From: Pseudomonas sp. Q1-7
GTDB taxonomy: Bacteria > Pseudomonadota > Gammaproteobacteria > Pseudomonadales > Pseudomonadaceae
Direction of reading: 5' to 3'
DNA: 64,000 bases
Assembly: GCF_028010285.1 (NCBI RefSeq)
Contig: NZ_CP116304.1
Location: forward strand, 633,501-697,500
Shown here: in pieces, positions 46,967 through 57,055 of the stretch
Numbering within the stretch: the first letter of the stretch is position 1
Layout: the number at the start of each line of letters is the position of its first letter
Program-made: the position numbers and the translations under genes
The notes under the pieces: generated by a model
Told to the model about the DNA's origin: nothing
Database searches by the model: none
What the model saw: the letters and a program-made list of their open reading frames with translations, nothing else

Positions 46967-47068
46967 GGTGCTAACACTGCAACGACCGCGGCTTCGGCAC
47001 CTTGGCGGGCGAGAGACGGTTTGGTCAAGTCTCTCGCCGTATTCATCAAAGGTGCGGAATGCTTCTAA

Positions 47069-48946
47069 TCAGATGCGGAAACTGCCTACCAGCTGCTGCA
47101 GGCGTGCAGCCTGCTGGTCTAGGTCGGCACAGGCGCGCAGGGTCGCCTGGAGGTTTCCCACGCCTTCCTGATTGAGGGTGTTGATCTCGGTGATGTCCAT
47201 GTTCAGCGAGTCGACCACGGCGGTCTGTTCCTCGGTGGCGGTGGCCACCGACTGGTTCATGCCGTCGATCTCGCCGATGCGGTGGGTCACGCTGCCCAGG
47301 CGCTCGCCGGCCTGGTTGGCGATTTCCACGCTCTGTTCGCTGTAGCGCTGGCTCTCGGTCATGGTGGTGACAGCCTCGCGGGCGCCGACCTGCAGCTCCT
47401 CGATCATCTGCTGGATTTCCTGCGCCGATTCCTGGGTGCGGTGGGCCAGGTTGCGCACCTCGTCGGCCACCACGGCGAAACCACGGCCGGCTTCACCGGC
47501 GCGGGCGGCCTCGATGGCGGCGTTGAGGGCGAGCAGGTTGGTCTGTTCGGAGATGCCTTTGATCACTTCGAGGATCTGGCCGATGTTCACCGTCTTGCTG
47601 TTCAGCGTCTCGATGTTGCCGCAAGAGGCGCGGATCTTGCCGGACAGCTCGTTCATCGCCTGGATGGTGCGCTCTACCACCTGGCGGCCGTCTTCGGCCA
47701 GGGTGCGGGCGGAGGAGGCCTGGTGCGAGGCATCGGCGGCGTTGCGGGCGATTTCCTGGGCGGCGGCGCCCAGTTCGTTGATCGCGGCGGCGACGCTGTT
47801 GGTGCGGTTGGCCTGCTCGTCGGAGTTGCTCATGGACGAGTTGGAGGCATTCAGCACCAGGCGCGCCACCTGGTTGACCTGGGCGGTGGCCGAGGACACT
47901 TCGCTGATGGAGCCGTGGATACGCTCGACGAAGCGGTTGAAGGCGCCGGCTAGCTCGCCGAACTCGTCCTGGGCGTGGATCACCAGGCGGCGGGTGAGGT
48001 CGCCTTCGCCCTGGGCAATGTCCTGCATGGCGCGACCCATGGTGTGCAGCGGTTGCATCAGCACGCGGATCAGCATGCCCAGCAGCATGATGATGATCAC
48101 CACAGCGATCACCGTGGCGACGATGGCCGAGGCTCGGAACTCGCTGAGCATCCCGTAGGCCTTGGCTTTGTCCACCGACACGCCGATGTACCAGTTCACC
48201 GAGGGCAGGCCCTTGATCGGCGCGAAGGTGAGGATGCGGGTAGCGCCGTCCTGCTCTACTTCGCTGAAATTGGCACTGATGGCCGGGGTGTTCTGCGGGA
48301 ACACATCCTGCAGGCTCTTCATCACCAGGTCCTTGTCCGGGTGGACCAGGATCTTGCCGTCCGCGCTGACCAGGAAGGCGTAACCCATGCCGTCGAAGTC
48401 CAGGGCGTTGATGATCTTCACCAGAGTATCCAGGCCCAGGTCGCCGCCGGCCACACCCTGGGTCTGCACCGGCGTGGCGATGGTCACGGTTAATTGGCCG
48501 GTGCTAGCGTCGACGTAGGGTTCGGTGAGGGTGGTGCCGCCGGCGCTTTTGGCGCCTTGGTACCAGGGGCGGGTGCGCGGGTCGTAGCCTTCGGGCATGG
48601 GGTCATCGGAGCCTGGGATGAACTGCCCCTCCTGGCCGCCGAAATAGGTGGCGGTGAAGGTGGAGACCTGCGTCCGCTGTTTGAGCAAGGTCTTAACCGC
48701 GTCAGGTGAAGGGTTGACTGCAATGGATTCGGCCACGCTTTCCACCAGCAGAATCCGACCCGAAAGCCAGTTCTGGATATTGCTGGCGGTGACATCGCTC
48801 ATCTCCTGCAAATAGTTCCCCAGGTCGTCGCGGAGCGCATTCCTTTGCAAGTAATCGTTGTACAGGGTGAACAGTGAGAAGGCCGCAATTACCACCAGTG
48901 AGGCGGCAAGCAGAATCTTGTGGCTGAACCGTAGGTTTTTGATCAT
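47069..48946 (-). CDS. Methyl-accepting chemotaxis protein with dCache_1 sensor, PctA-like
   Basis: The 625-aa transmembrane receptor has a first helix at about residues 10-28 and a periplasmic dCache domain (about 35-275). A second helix (about 280-300), HAMP and a cytoplasmic signalling domain whose hairpin tip includes [20 protein letters not shown] complete it. The amino-acid-binding motif of dCache_1 receptors is visible: Y121, R126, W128, Y129, Y144, D146 and D173, at the same numbers I remember for PctA of P. aeruginosa. It should sense L-amino acids or GABA-like ligands, which fits the amino-acid catabolic genes around it. A broken copy of its signalling region lies at 43755. Confidence 0.9.
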   Translation of the reverse strand: MIKNLRFSHKILLAASLVVIAAFSLFTLYNDYLQRNALRDDLGNYLQEMSDVTASNIQNWLSGRILLVESVAESIAVNPSPDAVKTLLKQRTQVSTFTATYFGGQEGQFIPGSDDPMPEGYDPRTRPWYQGAKSAGGTTLTEPYVDASTGQLTVTIATPVQTQGVAGGDLGLDTLVKIINALDFDGMGYAFLVSADGKILVHPDKDLVMKSLQDVFPQNTPAISANFSEVEQDGATRILTFAPIKGLPSVNWYIGVSVDKAKAYGMLSEFRASAIVATVIAVVIIIMLLGMLIRVLMQPLHTMGRAMQDIAQGEGDLTRRLVIHAQDEFGELAGAFNRFVERIHGSISEVSSATAQVNQVARLVLNASNSSMSNSDEQANRTNSVAAAINELGAAAQEIARNAADASHQASSARTLAEDGRQVVERTIQAMNELSGKIRASCGNIETLNSKTVNIGQILEVIKGISEQTNLLALNAAIEAARAGEAGRGFAVVADEVRNLAHRTQESAQEIQQMIEELQVGAREAVTTMTESQRYSEQSVEIANQAGERLGSVTHRIGEIDGMNQSVATATEEQTAVVDSLNMDITEINTLNQEGVGNLQATLRACADLDQQAARLQQLVGSFRI

Positions 48947-49364
48947 GTTTGCTTGCCCCCGTCAGATGTTCACGGAATGGAAGACAATGCGAGCGACCTT
49001 CCTGACGCCACACTGTTTGATGCCAATTTCGTTTTTGTATTTGTTGTTCGTATTCATGGTCTTGGCCCAAATTGCACAGCAATATGCTCAGTCGTGACAC
49101 CTGCTCAGCAGGCAGTGACGGAATAGGAGCGACATTCCCCCTGAAATCCAGAGGATTTCCGAAATAGGTGCTGTAGAAGTCCAGAACTCGTTGAGGCTGT
49201 GCGCCGACACATAGTGAAACCTCAACGAGCCCCGAACGCTCTGGGAGCGCGCACCTGCGTTGCCTATTGGCCGGGCGCCTAGTAGGCGCAACCAAACGAC
49301 AGTTATGCCTAACCAGAGGCCGCAAAGTGCACCTCCAACGAACCTGGCTACATGACTGCGCCCT
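48947..49364. other. Gap between the chemoreceptor and argG
   Basis: No gene or RNA is recognised. It contains the chemoreceptor promoter and the 3' flank of argG. No sigma-28 motif of the expected form was seen. Confidence 0.5.
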
Positions 49365-50582
49365 TTACAGCAGCTGGCGGCCTTTGCCTGAAGCAATGCG
49401 CATGCGCAGGGCATTGAGCTTGATGAAGCCCGCTGCGTCGGCCTGGTTGTAGGCGCCGGCATCGTCCTCGAAGGTGGCGATGTTGGCGTCGAACAGGGAG
49501 TCGTCGGACTTGCGGCCGACCACGATGACGTTGCCCTTGTACAGCTTCAGGCGCACGACACCGTTCACGTTGGTCTGGGAGGCGTCGATCATCTGTTGCA
49601 GCATCAGACGCTCCGGGCTCCACCAGTAACCGGTATAGATCAGGCTGGCGTATTTCGGCATCAGCTCGTCTTTCAGGTGCGCCACTTCGCGGTCCAGGGT
49701 GATGGACTCGATGGCGCGGTGGGCCCTGAGCATGATGGTGCCGCCGGGGGTTTCGTAGCAGCCGCGGGACTTCATGCCGACATAGCGGTTCTCGACGATA
49801 TCGAGGCGGCCGATGCCGTTCTCGCCGCCGATGCGGTTCAGCTCGGCCAGCACCTGCGCCGGGGTCATGTCCTTGCCGTCGATGGCGACGATGTCACCGT
49901 TACGGTAGGTCAGCTCGATGTAGGTCGGAGTGTTCGGCGCGGCTTCCGGGGACTTGGTCCACTTCCACATGTCCTCTTCGTGCTCGGTCCAGGTGTCCTC
50001 CAGCACGCCACCTTCATAGGAGATGTGCAGCAGGTTGGCGTCCATGGAGTACGGGGACTTCTTCTTGCCGTGGCGCTCGATCGGGATACCGTGCTTCTCG
50101 GCATAGTCCATCAGCTTCTCGCGGGACAGCAGGTCCCACTCGCGCCAGGGAGCGATCACCTTGACGCCCGGCTTCAGGGCGTAGGCGCCCAGTTCGAAGC
50201 GAACCTGGTCGTTGCCCTTGCCGGTAGCACCGTGGGAGATGGCGTCGGCGCCGGTCTCGTTGGCGATCTCGATCAGGCGCTTGGCGATCAGCGGACGGGC
50301 GATGGAAGTACCCAGCAGGTACTCGCCTTCATAGATGGTGTTGGCGCGGAACATCGGGTAGACGAAGTCGCGGACGAACTCTTCGCGCAGGTCATCGATG
50401 TAGATTTCCTTGACGCCCATGGCCTTGGCCTTGGCGCGGGCCGGCTCGACCTCCTCGCCCTGGCCGAGGTCGGCGGTGAAGGTCACCACTTCGCAGTTAT
50501 AGGTATCTTGCAGCCACTTGAGGATCACCGAGGTGTCCAGGCCACCGGAATAAGCCAGGACAACCTTCTTTACGTCCGCCAT
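49365..50582 (-). CDS. argG: Argininosuccinate synthase
   Basis: The 405-aa enzyme joins citrulline and aspartate with ATP in arginine synthesis. [18 protein letters not shown] is the PP-loop ATP site at the N-terminus, [15 protein letters not shown] contacts citrulline, and [19 protein letters not shown] is near the C-terminus. Length and sequence match Pseudomonas ArgG. ATG at 50582 is chosen since MADVKKVV is the family start; the frame is open to 50624. It lies 71 bases after tyrB on the same strand. It is a core gene and a good taxonomic anchor. Confidence 0.96.
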   Translation of the reverse strand: MADVKKVVLAYSGGLDTSVILKWLQDTYNCEVVTFTADLGQGEEVEPARAKAKAMGVKEIYIDDLREEFVRDFVYPMFRANTIYEGEYLLGTSIARPLIAKRLIEIANETGADAISHGATGKGNDQVRFELGAYALKPGVKVIAPWREWDLLSREKLMDYAEKHGIPIERHGKKKSPYSMDANLLHISYEGGVLEDTWTEHEEDMWKWTKSPEAAPNTPTYIELTYRNGDIVAIDGKDMTPAQVLAELNRIGGENGIGRLDIVENRYVGMKSRGCYETPGGTIMLRAHRAIESITLDREVAHLKDELMPKYASLIYTGYWWSPERLMLQQMIDASQTNVNGVVRLKLYKGNVIVVGRKSDDSLFDANIATFEDDAGAYNQADAAGFIKLNALRMRIASGKGRQLL

Positions 50583-50653
50583 GCCATCAACTCCACGCGA
50601 GTGTAGGAAAGAGAGAGAAACCAAGCGTCTGCTTGAAATTCTCCTGTTGCTGT

Positions 50654-51850
50654 TCAGAGCACCTGGACGATGGCGCGGGTAACGCGTTCCAGGTTGCTGT
50701 TGTTGAGAGTGGCTACGCAGATGCGGCCGGTGCTGACGGCGTAGATGCCGAACTCGTTCTTCAGGCGTTCCACCTGCTCGGCGGTCAGGCCGGAGTAGGA
50801 GAACATGCCGCGCTGGCGGGCCACGAAGCTGAAGTCACGCTTGGCGCCTTGGCTAGCCAATTGCTCGACCATGGCCAGGCGCATGCTGTGGATACGGCTG
50901 CGCATTTCGCCCAGTTCTTCTTCCCACATGGCGCGCAGTTCGGGGCTGTTCAGCACCGCAGCGACCACGGTGGCGCCGTGGGTCGGCGGCTTGGAGTAGT
51001 TGGTGCGAATCACGCGTTTGACCTGGGACAGCACGCGGCCGGCTTCTTCCTTGGAGCTGGTCACCACGGAGAGGGCGCCGACGCGCTCGCCATAGAGGGA
51101 GAAGGACTTGGAGAAAGAGCTGGAAACGAAGAGCTGCAGGCCGGATTCAGCGAGCAGGCGCACTGCGAAAGCGTCTTCGTCGATACCAGCGCCAAAGCCC
51201 TGGTAGGCGATGTCGAGGAAGGGCACGTGCTCACGCTCGCGCAGGACTTCCAGGACAGCTTTCCAATCGTCCAGTTCCAGATCCACGCCGGTGGGGTTGT
51301 GGCAGCAGGCATGCAGGACCACGATGGAACGGGCGGGCAGGGCCTTGAGGTCTTCCAGGAGGCCGGCACGGTTCACGCCATTGGTGGCGGCGTCGTAGTA
51401 GCGATAGTTCTGCACCGGGAAGCCGGCGGACTCGAACAGGGCACGGTGGTTCTCCCAGCTCGGGTCGCTGATGGCGACGACGGCGTTCGGCAGCAGGCGC
51501 TTGAGGAAGTCGGCGCCGGTCTTCAGCGCGCCGGTACCGCCCACTGCCTGGGTGGTGACCACGCGGCCTTGTGCCAGGAGTTCGGAATCAGCACCGAACA
51601 GCAGCTTCTGCACGGCCTGGTCGTAGGCGGCGATGCCTTCGATCGGCAGGTAGCCACGGGGTGCGTGGGCTTCGATGCGGACATTTTCCGCTTCCGCTAC
51701 AGCGTGCAGGAGCGGCATATGGCCTTGCTCGTTGTGATAGACGCCCACGCCCAGGTTGATCTTGGTGGCCCGGGGGTCGGCGTTGAACGCTTCGTTGAGA
51801 CCCAGGATGGGGTCGCGCGGAGCCATTTCGACGGCAGAAAACAGACTCAT
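50654..51850 (-). CDS. tyrB: Aromatic-amino-acid aminotransferase (class I)
   Basis: The 398-aa PLP-dependent aspartate/tyrosine aminotransferase has the N-terminus [20 protein letters not shown] as in Pseudomonas Tyr[19 protein letters not shown] contacts PLP phosphate, [12 protein letters not shown] holds the substrate asparagine, and the PLP lysine is in [17 protein letters not shown]. It interconverts aromatic amino acids, or aspartate, with their oxoacids. ATG at 51850 is the family start, although the frame is open to 51904. Core gene with argG downstream. Confidence 0.94.
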   Translation of the reverse strand: MSLFSAVEMAPRDPILGLNEAFNADPRATKINLGVGVYHNEQGHMPLLHAVAEAENVRIEAHAPRGYLPIEGIAAYDQAVQKLLFGADSELLAQGRVVTTQAVGGTGALKTGADFLKRLLPNAVVAISDPSWENHRALFESAGFPVQNYRYYDAATNGVNRAGLLEDLKALPARSIVVLHACCHNPTGVDLELDDWKAVLEVLREREHVPFLDIAYQGFGAGIDEDAFAVRLLAESGLQLFVSSSFSKSFSLYGERVGALSVVTSSKEEAGRVLSQVKRVIRTNYSKPPTHGATVVAAVLNSPELRAMWEEELGEMRSRIHSMRLAMVEQLASQGAKRDFSFVARQRGMFSYSGLTAEQVERLKNEFGIYAVSTGRICVATLNNSNLERVTRAIVQVL

Positions 51851-52226
51851 GATGCGGCAGCTCGAAGTAGGGAAGTTTGGATGGCCGCCGGAGAGCGGCG
51901 ACATTCTAGGCGGGTTATTCGGATGCGAAGCCTGTCAATGTCGCTTGCGGATCACGCGCTTTCCTCCGGCCATAATCCCGACCCGTAGAGTTATCCAATA
52001 CCGGGCAGGACAAGGCTCGGCAGAGGCATCGAAGAGCAAAGGAGATGTGGCTGCGCATGGCGCCGCAGCCCTGGCCGAGAGATACGAGACGCCCCAGTCC
52101 TAGGCTTAAGGACGAAACTCGACCCGATCCAGAGCCCGCTAGGCCACAAACATCGGTCCTCACTTTGCGGCGTTCCACGCCTGCTGCACAGCTCGTGCAC
52201 GCCGCTAACGATGTCCGCCAATATGG
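51851..52226. other. Gap between tyrB and the amino-acid ABC transporter
   Basis: No gene or tRNA is recognised. Its left end holds the tyrB promoter. I suspect the boundary between core chromosome and an acquired segment lies here, since the genes to the right are a transporter and a catabolic cluster, but no attachment site or repeat was found. Confidence 0.45.
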
Positions 52227-52982
52227 TCAGTGCAGGATCTTGTTGAGGAAGTCGCGTGCACGCTCCGAACGAGGGGTGCTAAAGAACGTGTCGCACTTTG
52301 CATCCTCAACGATCACCCCGCTGTCCATGAACAGCACGCGATTCGCCACCTTGCGCGCAAAGCCCATCTCGTGAGTAACGCAAACCATGGTCATCCCGTC
52401 GCGCGCAAGCTCAACCATTACATCAAGCACCTCATTGATCATTTCCGGATCCAGTGCAGACGTAGGCTCGTCGAAAAGCATCGCAACCGGGTTCATCGAC
52501 AAGGCGCGGGCGATTGCCACACGCTGTTGCTGGCCGCCAGACAACTGTCCCGGGTGCTTGTGTGCATGGGCCCTCATCCCGACACGGTCGAGGAGACGCA
52601 TGCCAATCTCATGCGCTTCATCGCGGCTTCGTCGCAGCACCTTGATTTGAGGAAGCGTGAGGTTTTCTGTCACGGAAAGGTGCGGGAACAGCTCAAAGTG
52701 CTGAAATACCATACCAACACGCATGCGCAGCTTATTCAGCTCGGCGGGAGAGGTACTCAGGGGAATGCCGTCGACCGTGATGCGGCCTTTCTGGATTGGC
52801 TCCAGCCCATTAATCGTTTTGATCAGTGTCGACTTGCCGGAACCCGAAGGGCCGCAGACGACCACTACCTCACCCTTGGTAACAGCAGCATTGCAATCGG
52901 TGAGAACCTGATGATTGCCGTACCATTTCGACACGCTTTCGAGAGTAATCATTTTTTGATCTTCAGCAGTATTTGTTTTCAT
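52227..52982 (-). CDS. Polar amino acid ABC transporter ATPase
   Basis: The 251-aa ATPase of the GlnQ/HisP group has Walker A CGPSGSGKSTLIKTINGLE, signature LSGGQQQRVAIARAL and Walker B AMLFDEPTSALDPE with the H-loop VCVTHEMGFA. It energises uptake of an amino acid through the permease at 53007 and binding protein at 53732. It is the last gene of a minus-strand operon that begins with the aminotransferase at 55793. An alternative start at 52952 would fit the family equally well. Confidence 0.92.
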   Translation of the reverse strand: MKTNTAEDQKMITLESVSKWYGNHQVLTDCNAAVTKGEVVVVCGPSGSGKSTLIKTINGLEPIQKGRITVDGIPLSTSPAELNKLRMRVGMVFQHFELFPHLSVTENLTLPQIKVLRRSRDEAHEIGMRLLDRVGMRAHAHKHPGQLSGGQQQRVAIARALSMNPVAMLFDEPTSALDPEMINEVLDVMVELARDGMTMVCVTHEMGFARKVANRVLFMDSGVIVEDAKCDTFFSTPRSERARDFLNKILH

Positions 52983-53006
52983 GGGCGTTCAGGGTGAGTG
53001 CAGTTC

Positions 53007-53666
53007 TCAATGATTCGCGACGAGTGCGCACCGCTTCTCGACCCGTTCCTGTAGCCATGAAAGAGCGGTACTCAGAATCCAATAGATCGCGGCAGCTGCC
53101 ACATACAGAGGCAGGGGCTGGAACGACGAGGCGATAGCCTCCTGGGTAGTGCGCAGCAGCTCGGTCACAGTGATGACAGACACGAGCGAAGTATCTTTGA
53201 TGAGACCAATAAGGGTGTTGCCCAGACTCGGTACGGCGAGACGCAAGGCTTGCGGGCACACGACGTAGCGCAATGTTTGAACGTGCGTGAAACCGAGGCT
53301 ATTAGATGCAGCCCACTGGCCGCGGCTGATGCCAAGGATCGCGCCGCGCATACTCTCGGACAGATAGGCACCGGTATTCAGCGTTAAGGTAAAGATACCG
53401 GCAGCCACCGGCTCTAATGAAATTCCAATGCTCGGAAGTCCATAATAAACGACGAAAATTTGGACAAGTAGGGGAGTTCCACGCATCAGGCTGACATATA
53501 CCCGTGCGATGCCGGAAAGGAATAGGTTGTCACTGATCCGCATGATCGCGACAACCAGTCCTACGATTAGGCCCAGCACCATCGACGCCACGGCGAATTC
53601 CAACGTAATCAACGCCCCGTTCAGCATGATGGGAAGCGTGTTAACAACAAGCGCTAGGCTGTCCAT
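53007..53666 (-). CDS. Polar amino acid ABC transporter permease
   Basis: The 219-aa HisM/GlnP-type permease has about five helices. VYVSLMRGTPLLVQIFVVYY is the hallmark of amino-acid ABC permeases, and AASNSLGFTHVQTLRYVVCP is the EAA loop that docks on the ATPase. ATG at 53666 is chosen because GGAG stands seven bases before it; a TTG twelve bases earlier is less likely. Only one permease is present, so it should form a homodimer. Confidence 0.92.
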   Translation of the reverse strand: MDSLALVVNTLPIMLNGALITLEFAVASMVLGLIVGLVVAIMRISDNLFLSGIARVYVSLMRGTPLLVQIFVVYYGLPSIGISLEPVAAGIFTLTLNTGAYLSESMRGAILGISRGQWAASNSLGFTHVQTLRYVVCPQALRLAVPSLGNTLIGLIKDTSLVSVITVTELLRTTQEAIASSFQPLPLYVAAAAIYWILSTALSWLQERVEKRCALVANH

Positions 53667-53731
53667 GGTTATCTCCAACTTATTGTCAGGCTCGCCTTTG
53701 CGGCGAGCCCCTTACTTTGATCTGGCAGGCT

Positions 53732-54532
53732 TCAGCGGGTAACGGGGACAGATGTGTCAGTACCGAACCACTTCATTGCGATGTTCTTGAGCGTTCCGTC
53801 CTGTCTCATCGAATCGAGGGCGGAATTGATTGCCTCCGCGAACTTCGGATTACCCTTGCGGAATGGGATGCCGAGTTCTTGGCCGCCATCCGGCAGGGAA
53901 GCACCCGAGCGGAGCGGAAGTCCGGAGGTTTGGATCAGATACGGGTTCATCAGGCGGTCATTGAGCACCGCGTCGATTCGGCCAGACACCAGATCGCTCA
54001 GTCCTTCCGGGGTGCCCGAATAGGTCTTAACTACGACTCCGGGCTGTGCCTTGACTACATCAGCAAACACACTGCCAATCGTCACGCCAACCTTGTGCTC
54101 CTTCAGATCAGCCAGGGACTTGAACTCCCGCTCGTCACCCTTGCGTTGCAGAAGCTGAACGGAGGAATAGACATAGGGTTGGCTGAAATCGAGCGCCTTC
54201 TGACGCTCCGGTGTGATCGTGACCTGGTTGATGATTACGTCGAACTTGCCTGCTTGAAGCCCCCCGAGAATGCCGGCCCATTCAGTGGTTATGAACTGGG
54301 GTTTCACCTGGAGGCGCTCTGCAAGAGCCTTCGCAACGTCCACGTCGAAACCCTCGAGTTCGCCTTTCGAGTTTCGATAGTCAAAGGGCGGGTAGGTGCC
54401 TTCCATTGCGATCTTTAGGACTCCGGCTTGCTTGACCGTGTCGAACAAATCTTCGGCACTTGCAAAAGCTGCAGCCAGGGAAAGCAACACTGCAGCGAGT
54501 CCGGTCACGAGAGTCGGTTTGAGTTTTTTCAT
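53732..54532 (-). CDS. Polar amino acid ABC transporter substrate-binding protein
   Basis: The 266-aa precursor has signal peptide LVTGLAAVLLSLAAAFASA, followed by the SBP_bac_3 fold: LKIAMEGTYPPFDYRNSKGE, then GFDVDVAKALAERL, FDVIINQVTITPERQKALDF and TLKNIAMKWFGTD. TPER with the arginine binding the ligand carboxylate is typical for amino-acid-binding members. ATG at 54532 begins the signal peptide; the frame upstream is open but not protein-like. It lies 100 bases downstream of the aminotransferase, so the imported amino acid is probably that enzyme's substrate. Confidence 0.92.
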   Translation of the reverse strand: MKKLKPTLVTGLAAVLLSLAAAFASAEDLFDTVKQAGVLKIAMEGTYPPFDYRNSKGELEGFDVDVAKALAERLQVKPQFITTEWAGILGGLQAGKFDVIINQVTITPERQKALDFSQPYVYSSVQLLQRKGDEREFKSLADLKEHKVGVTIGSVFADVVKAQPGVVVKTYSGTPEGLSDLVSGRIDAVLNDRLMNPYLIQTSGLPLRSGASLPDGGQELGIPFRKGNPKFAEAINSALDSMRQDGTLKNIAMKWFGTDTSVPVTR

Positions 54533-54632
54533 TTTTGTCTTTTCTCCACAAATGGAATTGCAAAGCCGATGATTTCCCGGCAATTCGAGGGGAATCGAGC
54601 GTGGTTGGCCGGGGCCGCGCCGTTCCGGGGCC

Positions 54633-55793
54633 TTACGCCAGTAGTTTGCCGATGCGGTAAACAGCTTCTTGGAGTTCATCCATGCTGGTGCAGTAGGAAA
54701 GCCGCATGGAGTGACTGCTTTGGGGGGCGGAACCGAACTCCACGCCGGGAAGGGTGGAGACGCCAGCTTCGCGCAGGAGTCGATAAGCAAGGCTGACGCC
54801 ATCGGTCCCGAGCTCGCTAATATCCGCGTAGATGTAGAAGGCGCCGTCAGGCTTGACCGGGATGGAGAAGCCCAGCTTCTCCAGGGCGGGAACCAGATAG
54901 TCCCGTCTCTGGCGGAAGGCGTCACGACGCTGCTCGTAGATGGACATTGCCTCGGGCTCGAAGCATGCAAGTGCGGCATGCTGGGCCAGGGTCGGGGCGC
55001 AAATTGCCATGCTGGAGGCGATGGGTTCGACCACGCTCACCATATTCTGGGGCACGATCATCCAGCCAAGACGCCAACCGGTCATGTGGAAGAACTTGGA
55101 GAAGCTGCTGATGACGATGATGTCGTCATCATAGGTGAGCGCCGACTTCGCTTGGCCGTCGTAGGAGAGACCCAGGTAAATCTCATCCATGATGGTGAAG
55201 CCATCCTGGGCTCGGACCTCACCAAGCAGATCGCGTAGCTCGGAGCCCGTGATCGAGGTTCCGGTCGGGTTGCTAGGTGAGGCAATCAAGACACCTCGCG
55301 TAGCGGGGCCCCAGTTGTTCCGTACATCCTGTGCCGAGAGCTGGAAGCGATTTGCTGCGCTGGTTGGTACGAATTTGGGTTTGCCGCCGGATGCGATGAT
55401 GAAACTGCCATTACCCGAGTAACACGGATCCGGCAGCAGCACTTCCGATCCGCTGTCGACCAGGACAGAGCAGGCGAGGATCAACGCGCTGGATGCTCCT
55501 GCGGTAAGAATGACGCGGGAGGGATCGAGCTGGGTGCCGAAGTTCTCGTCGTAATAGCGGGCGATTGCTTCGCGTAGCTGCATGATGCCGGCAGGCGCGG
55601 TGTAGCCGCTCAGACCATTTCGAGCAGCTCGCTCCAGTGCTTCGACAACTGTCGGCGGGGCGGTGAAGTCAGGCTCACCAATACCCATGTTGATGATATG
55701 CCGGCCAGCGGCGGCCAATGCCATTCGCTCCCTAAATAAAGGAACGGAATGAGAAGTCGGATATGTTGTGGAGCGAGTTGCAAGCCGGGGCAT
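54633..55793 (-). CDS. Class I/II PLP-dependent aminotransferase (AspC-like)
   Basis: The 386-aa enzyme resembles alpha-type aspartate/aromatic transaminases. IINMGIGEPDFTAPPTVVEA is the N-terminal substrate loop, ASPSNPTGTSI holds the catalytic asparagine, and SSFSKFFHMTGWRLGW carries the PLP lysine. SMRLSYCTSMDEL has the substrate-carboxylate arginine. ATG at 55793 follows GGTGAGAG. It heads the operon that continues with the amino-acid ABC transporter, implying uptake and transamination of one amino acid. Confidence 0.88.
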   Translation of the reverse strand: MPRLATRSTTYPTSHSVPLFRERMALAAAGRHIINMGIGEPDFTAPPTVVEALERAARNGLSGYTAPAGIMQLREAIARYYDENFGTQLDPSRVILTAGASSALILACSVLVDSGSEVLLPDPCYSGNGSFIIASGGKPKFVPTSAANRFQLSAQDVRNNWGPATRGVLIASPSNPTGTSITGSELRDLLGEVRAQDGFTIMDEIYLGLSYDGQAKSALTYDDDIIVISSFSKFFHMTGWRLGWMIVPQNMVSVVEPIASSMAICAPTLAQHAALACFEPEAMSIYEQRRDAFRQRRDYLVPALEKLGFSIPVKPDGAFYIYADISELGTDGVSLAYRLLREAGVSTLPGVEFGSAPQSSHSMRLSYCTSMDELQEAVYRIGKLLA

Positions 55794-57055
55794 GATACTC
55801 TCACCTAGGTTGTTGTTGTTTGGGCAGATTCCTAGGAGGCCAGACTGCACATTAAAATGCTTTGGCCTAGCGGTTTATCCCGCATGCGACATCTTGGAAA
55901 CACTGGTAGTGGGTCATGTTAAGTTGCACTAAATGATCAGTGCAGCTTTTGCTTGATTGATCCGTTCCCTATGTCGCCGAGCTGGTTTCAGGCTTATTTA
56001 AACCTTTTTCCTTTGTCACCAGAGTCGCATTAACTATTAAATCGTTTGATCCAGCGATTTCGAATTTATGACCAGAGATCAGGGTTTCGTCTCAGGCGTA
56101 CATTCGCTTCGCTGAGTCACAGTCAGGAGATACATACGATCACCTGATGGGCACAGTATTTTTCTTTACCAAGGTCCGGTAAAGCGATTAATAGTGGCTA
56201 CATGATGAGTTTTGCGAACAAAGCAGCCCATGGCTACGATGCTTGGCAGGAGCAGCCTTTGACTCTGGTTCATCAAGCGCGTTTAGAACGGTGAAATAGG
56301 GGGGGCATGGATCAACCCGCCAGAACCTGCGTTGCCTCGGGCGCTTGTACCAGGCGCAGAACCTCGGCGGGAGAAGTGAATCGAAAGCACCCAGGTTGCG
56401 TGTCCCGGACGGGGAGACGACTGCCCTTTGCGGCAGCCAAAAATAGCGGGGGTGCCCCAAACCATTGGAGCTATGCCAACAGCTTGCCCGTCGATATGGG
56501 AAATGGATATGAGAAGTGAGCGCTGGTTGCCGCTGCGAGGGAGGATTGGAATGCACTACCTTGGCCGCATTCTGAGGGCGTAGTAACGTTCCTAGCAGGA
56601 GGGCAGGGTGGTGACTTTCAAGAATGGCTCAGCGCCCCGCCAGAGCAACCCGCCAATTCGGCATGTCCCGGTTCAGCGTTTCAACTTGTTGCGCTAATTG
56701 AACCAGCATCGAGACGGTCCACCATCGGGACGTAACAGAGGGCGTGGCTAGCAACGACTGGCTGTTCATAGGGTCCGGCTTGCGATTGAGGGCGTAATCC
56801 AGGGAAAGCAAGCGATAGGCTTGTTTCGTGGGATTCCCCTTACGAGATGCGCGATCACTGGTGCTAGCCGATGTGGGCGGAGAGTTTGCCGAGGAGCGAT
56901 AGGGAGAAAGACTTGTCTCCATGTTGCATTTCAGTGTTTGAGGCTTCAAGCAGAGGCCTCTGCGTTTTGGGCGCAGAGACCTTGCTTTTCAGCATGAGCT
57001 TTGCACTGGTGACTGAAGACCCGATGCCGGGCTGTCACCAGTGCAAGCAAGGGAC
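55794..57055. other. 1.26-kb gap without a recognised gene
   Basis: No intact gene is supported. Minus-strand frames at 56188-56556 and 56629-56949 (122 and 106 codons) have neither family motifs nor convincing start sites. A 45-base stretch at 56180 resembles the leader and start of the LysR gene at 61843, so part of this region may be a decayed duplicate. The promoter of the aminotransferase operon lies at the left end. Confidence 0.5.
56180..56224 (+). repeat. Partial copy of the LysR leader found at 61797-61841
   Basis: Without gaps, about 36 of 45 positions agree with the sequence across the start of the LysR gene at 61.8 kb (both begin TAAAGCGATT, share a central GCTAC.TGATGA and end GAACA.AGC-like). 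The match includes the in-frame start codons. After it the similarity is lost. Confidence 0.55.

Noticed and set aside
49596-51988. 336-aa and 451-aa plus-strand ORFs opposite argG and tyrB
   Set aside because: Antisense frames of two strongly conserved core genes.
51851-52226. tRNA gene or attachment site near tyrB
   Set aside because: No cloverleaf or T-loop sequence in the right setting was found by eye.
56188-56949. Minus-strand ORFs of 122 and 106 codons in the 1.26-kb gap
   Set aside because: No motif, no convincing start and unremarkable codon use; possibly decayed sequence.
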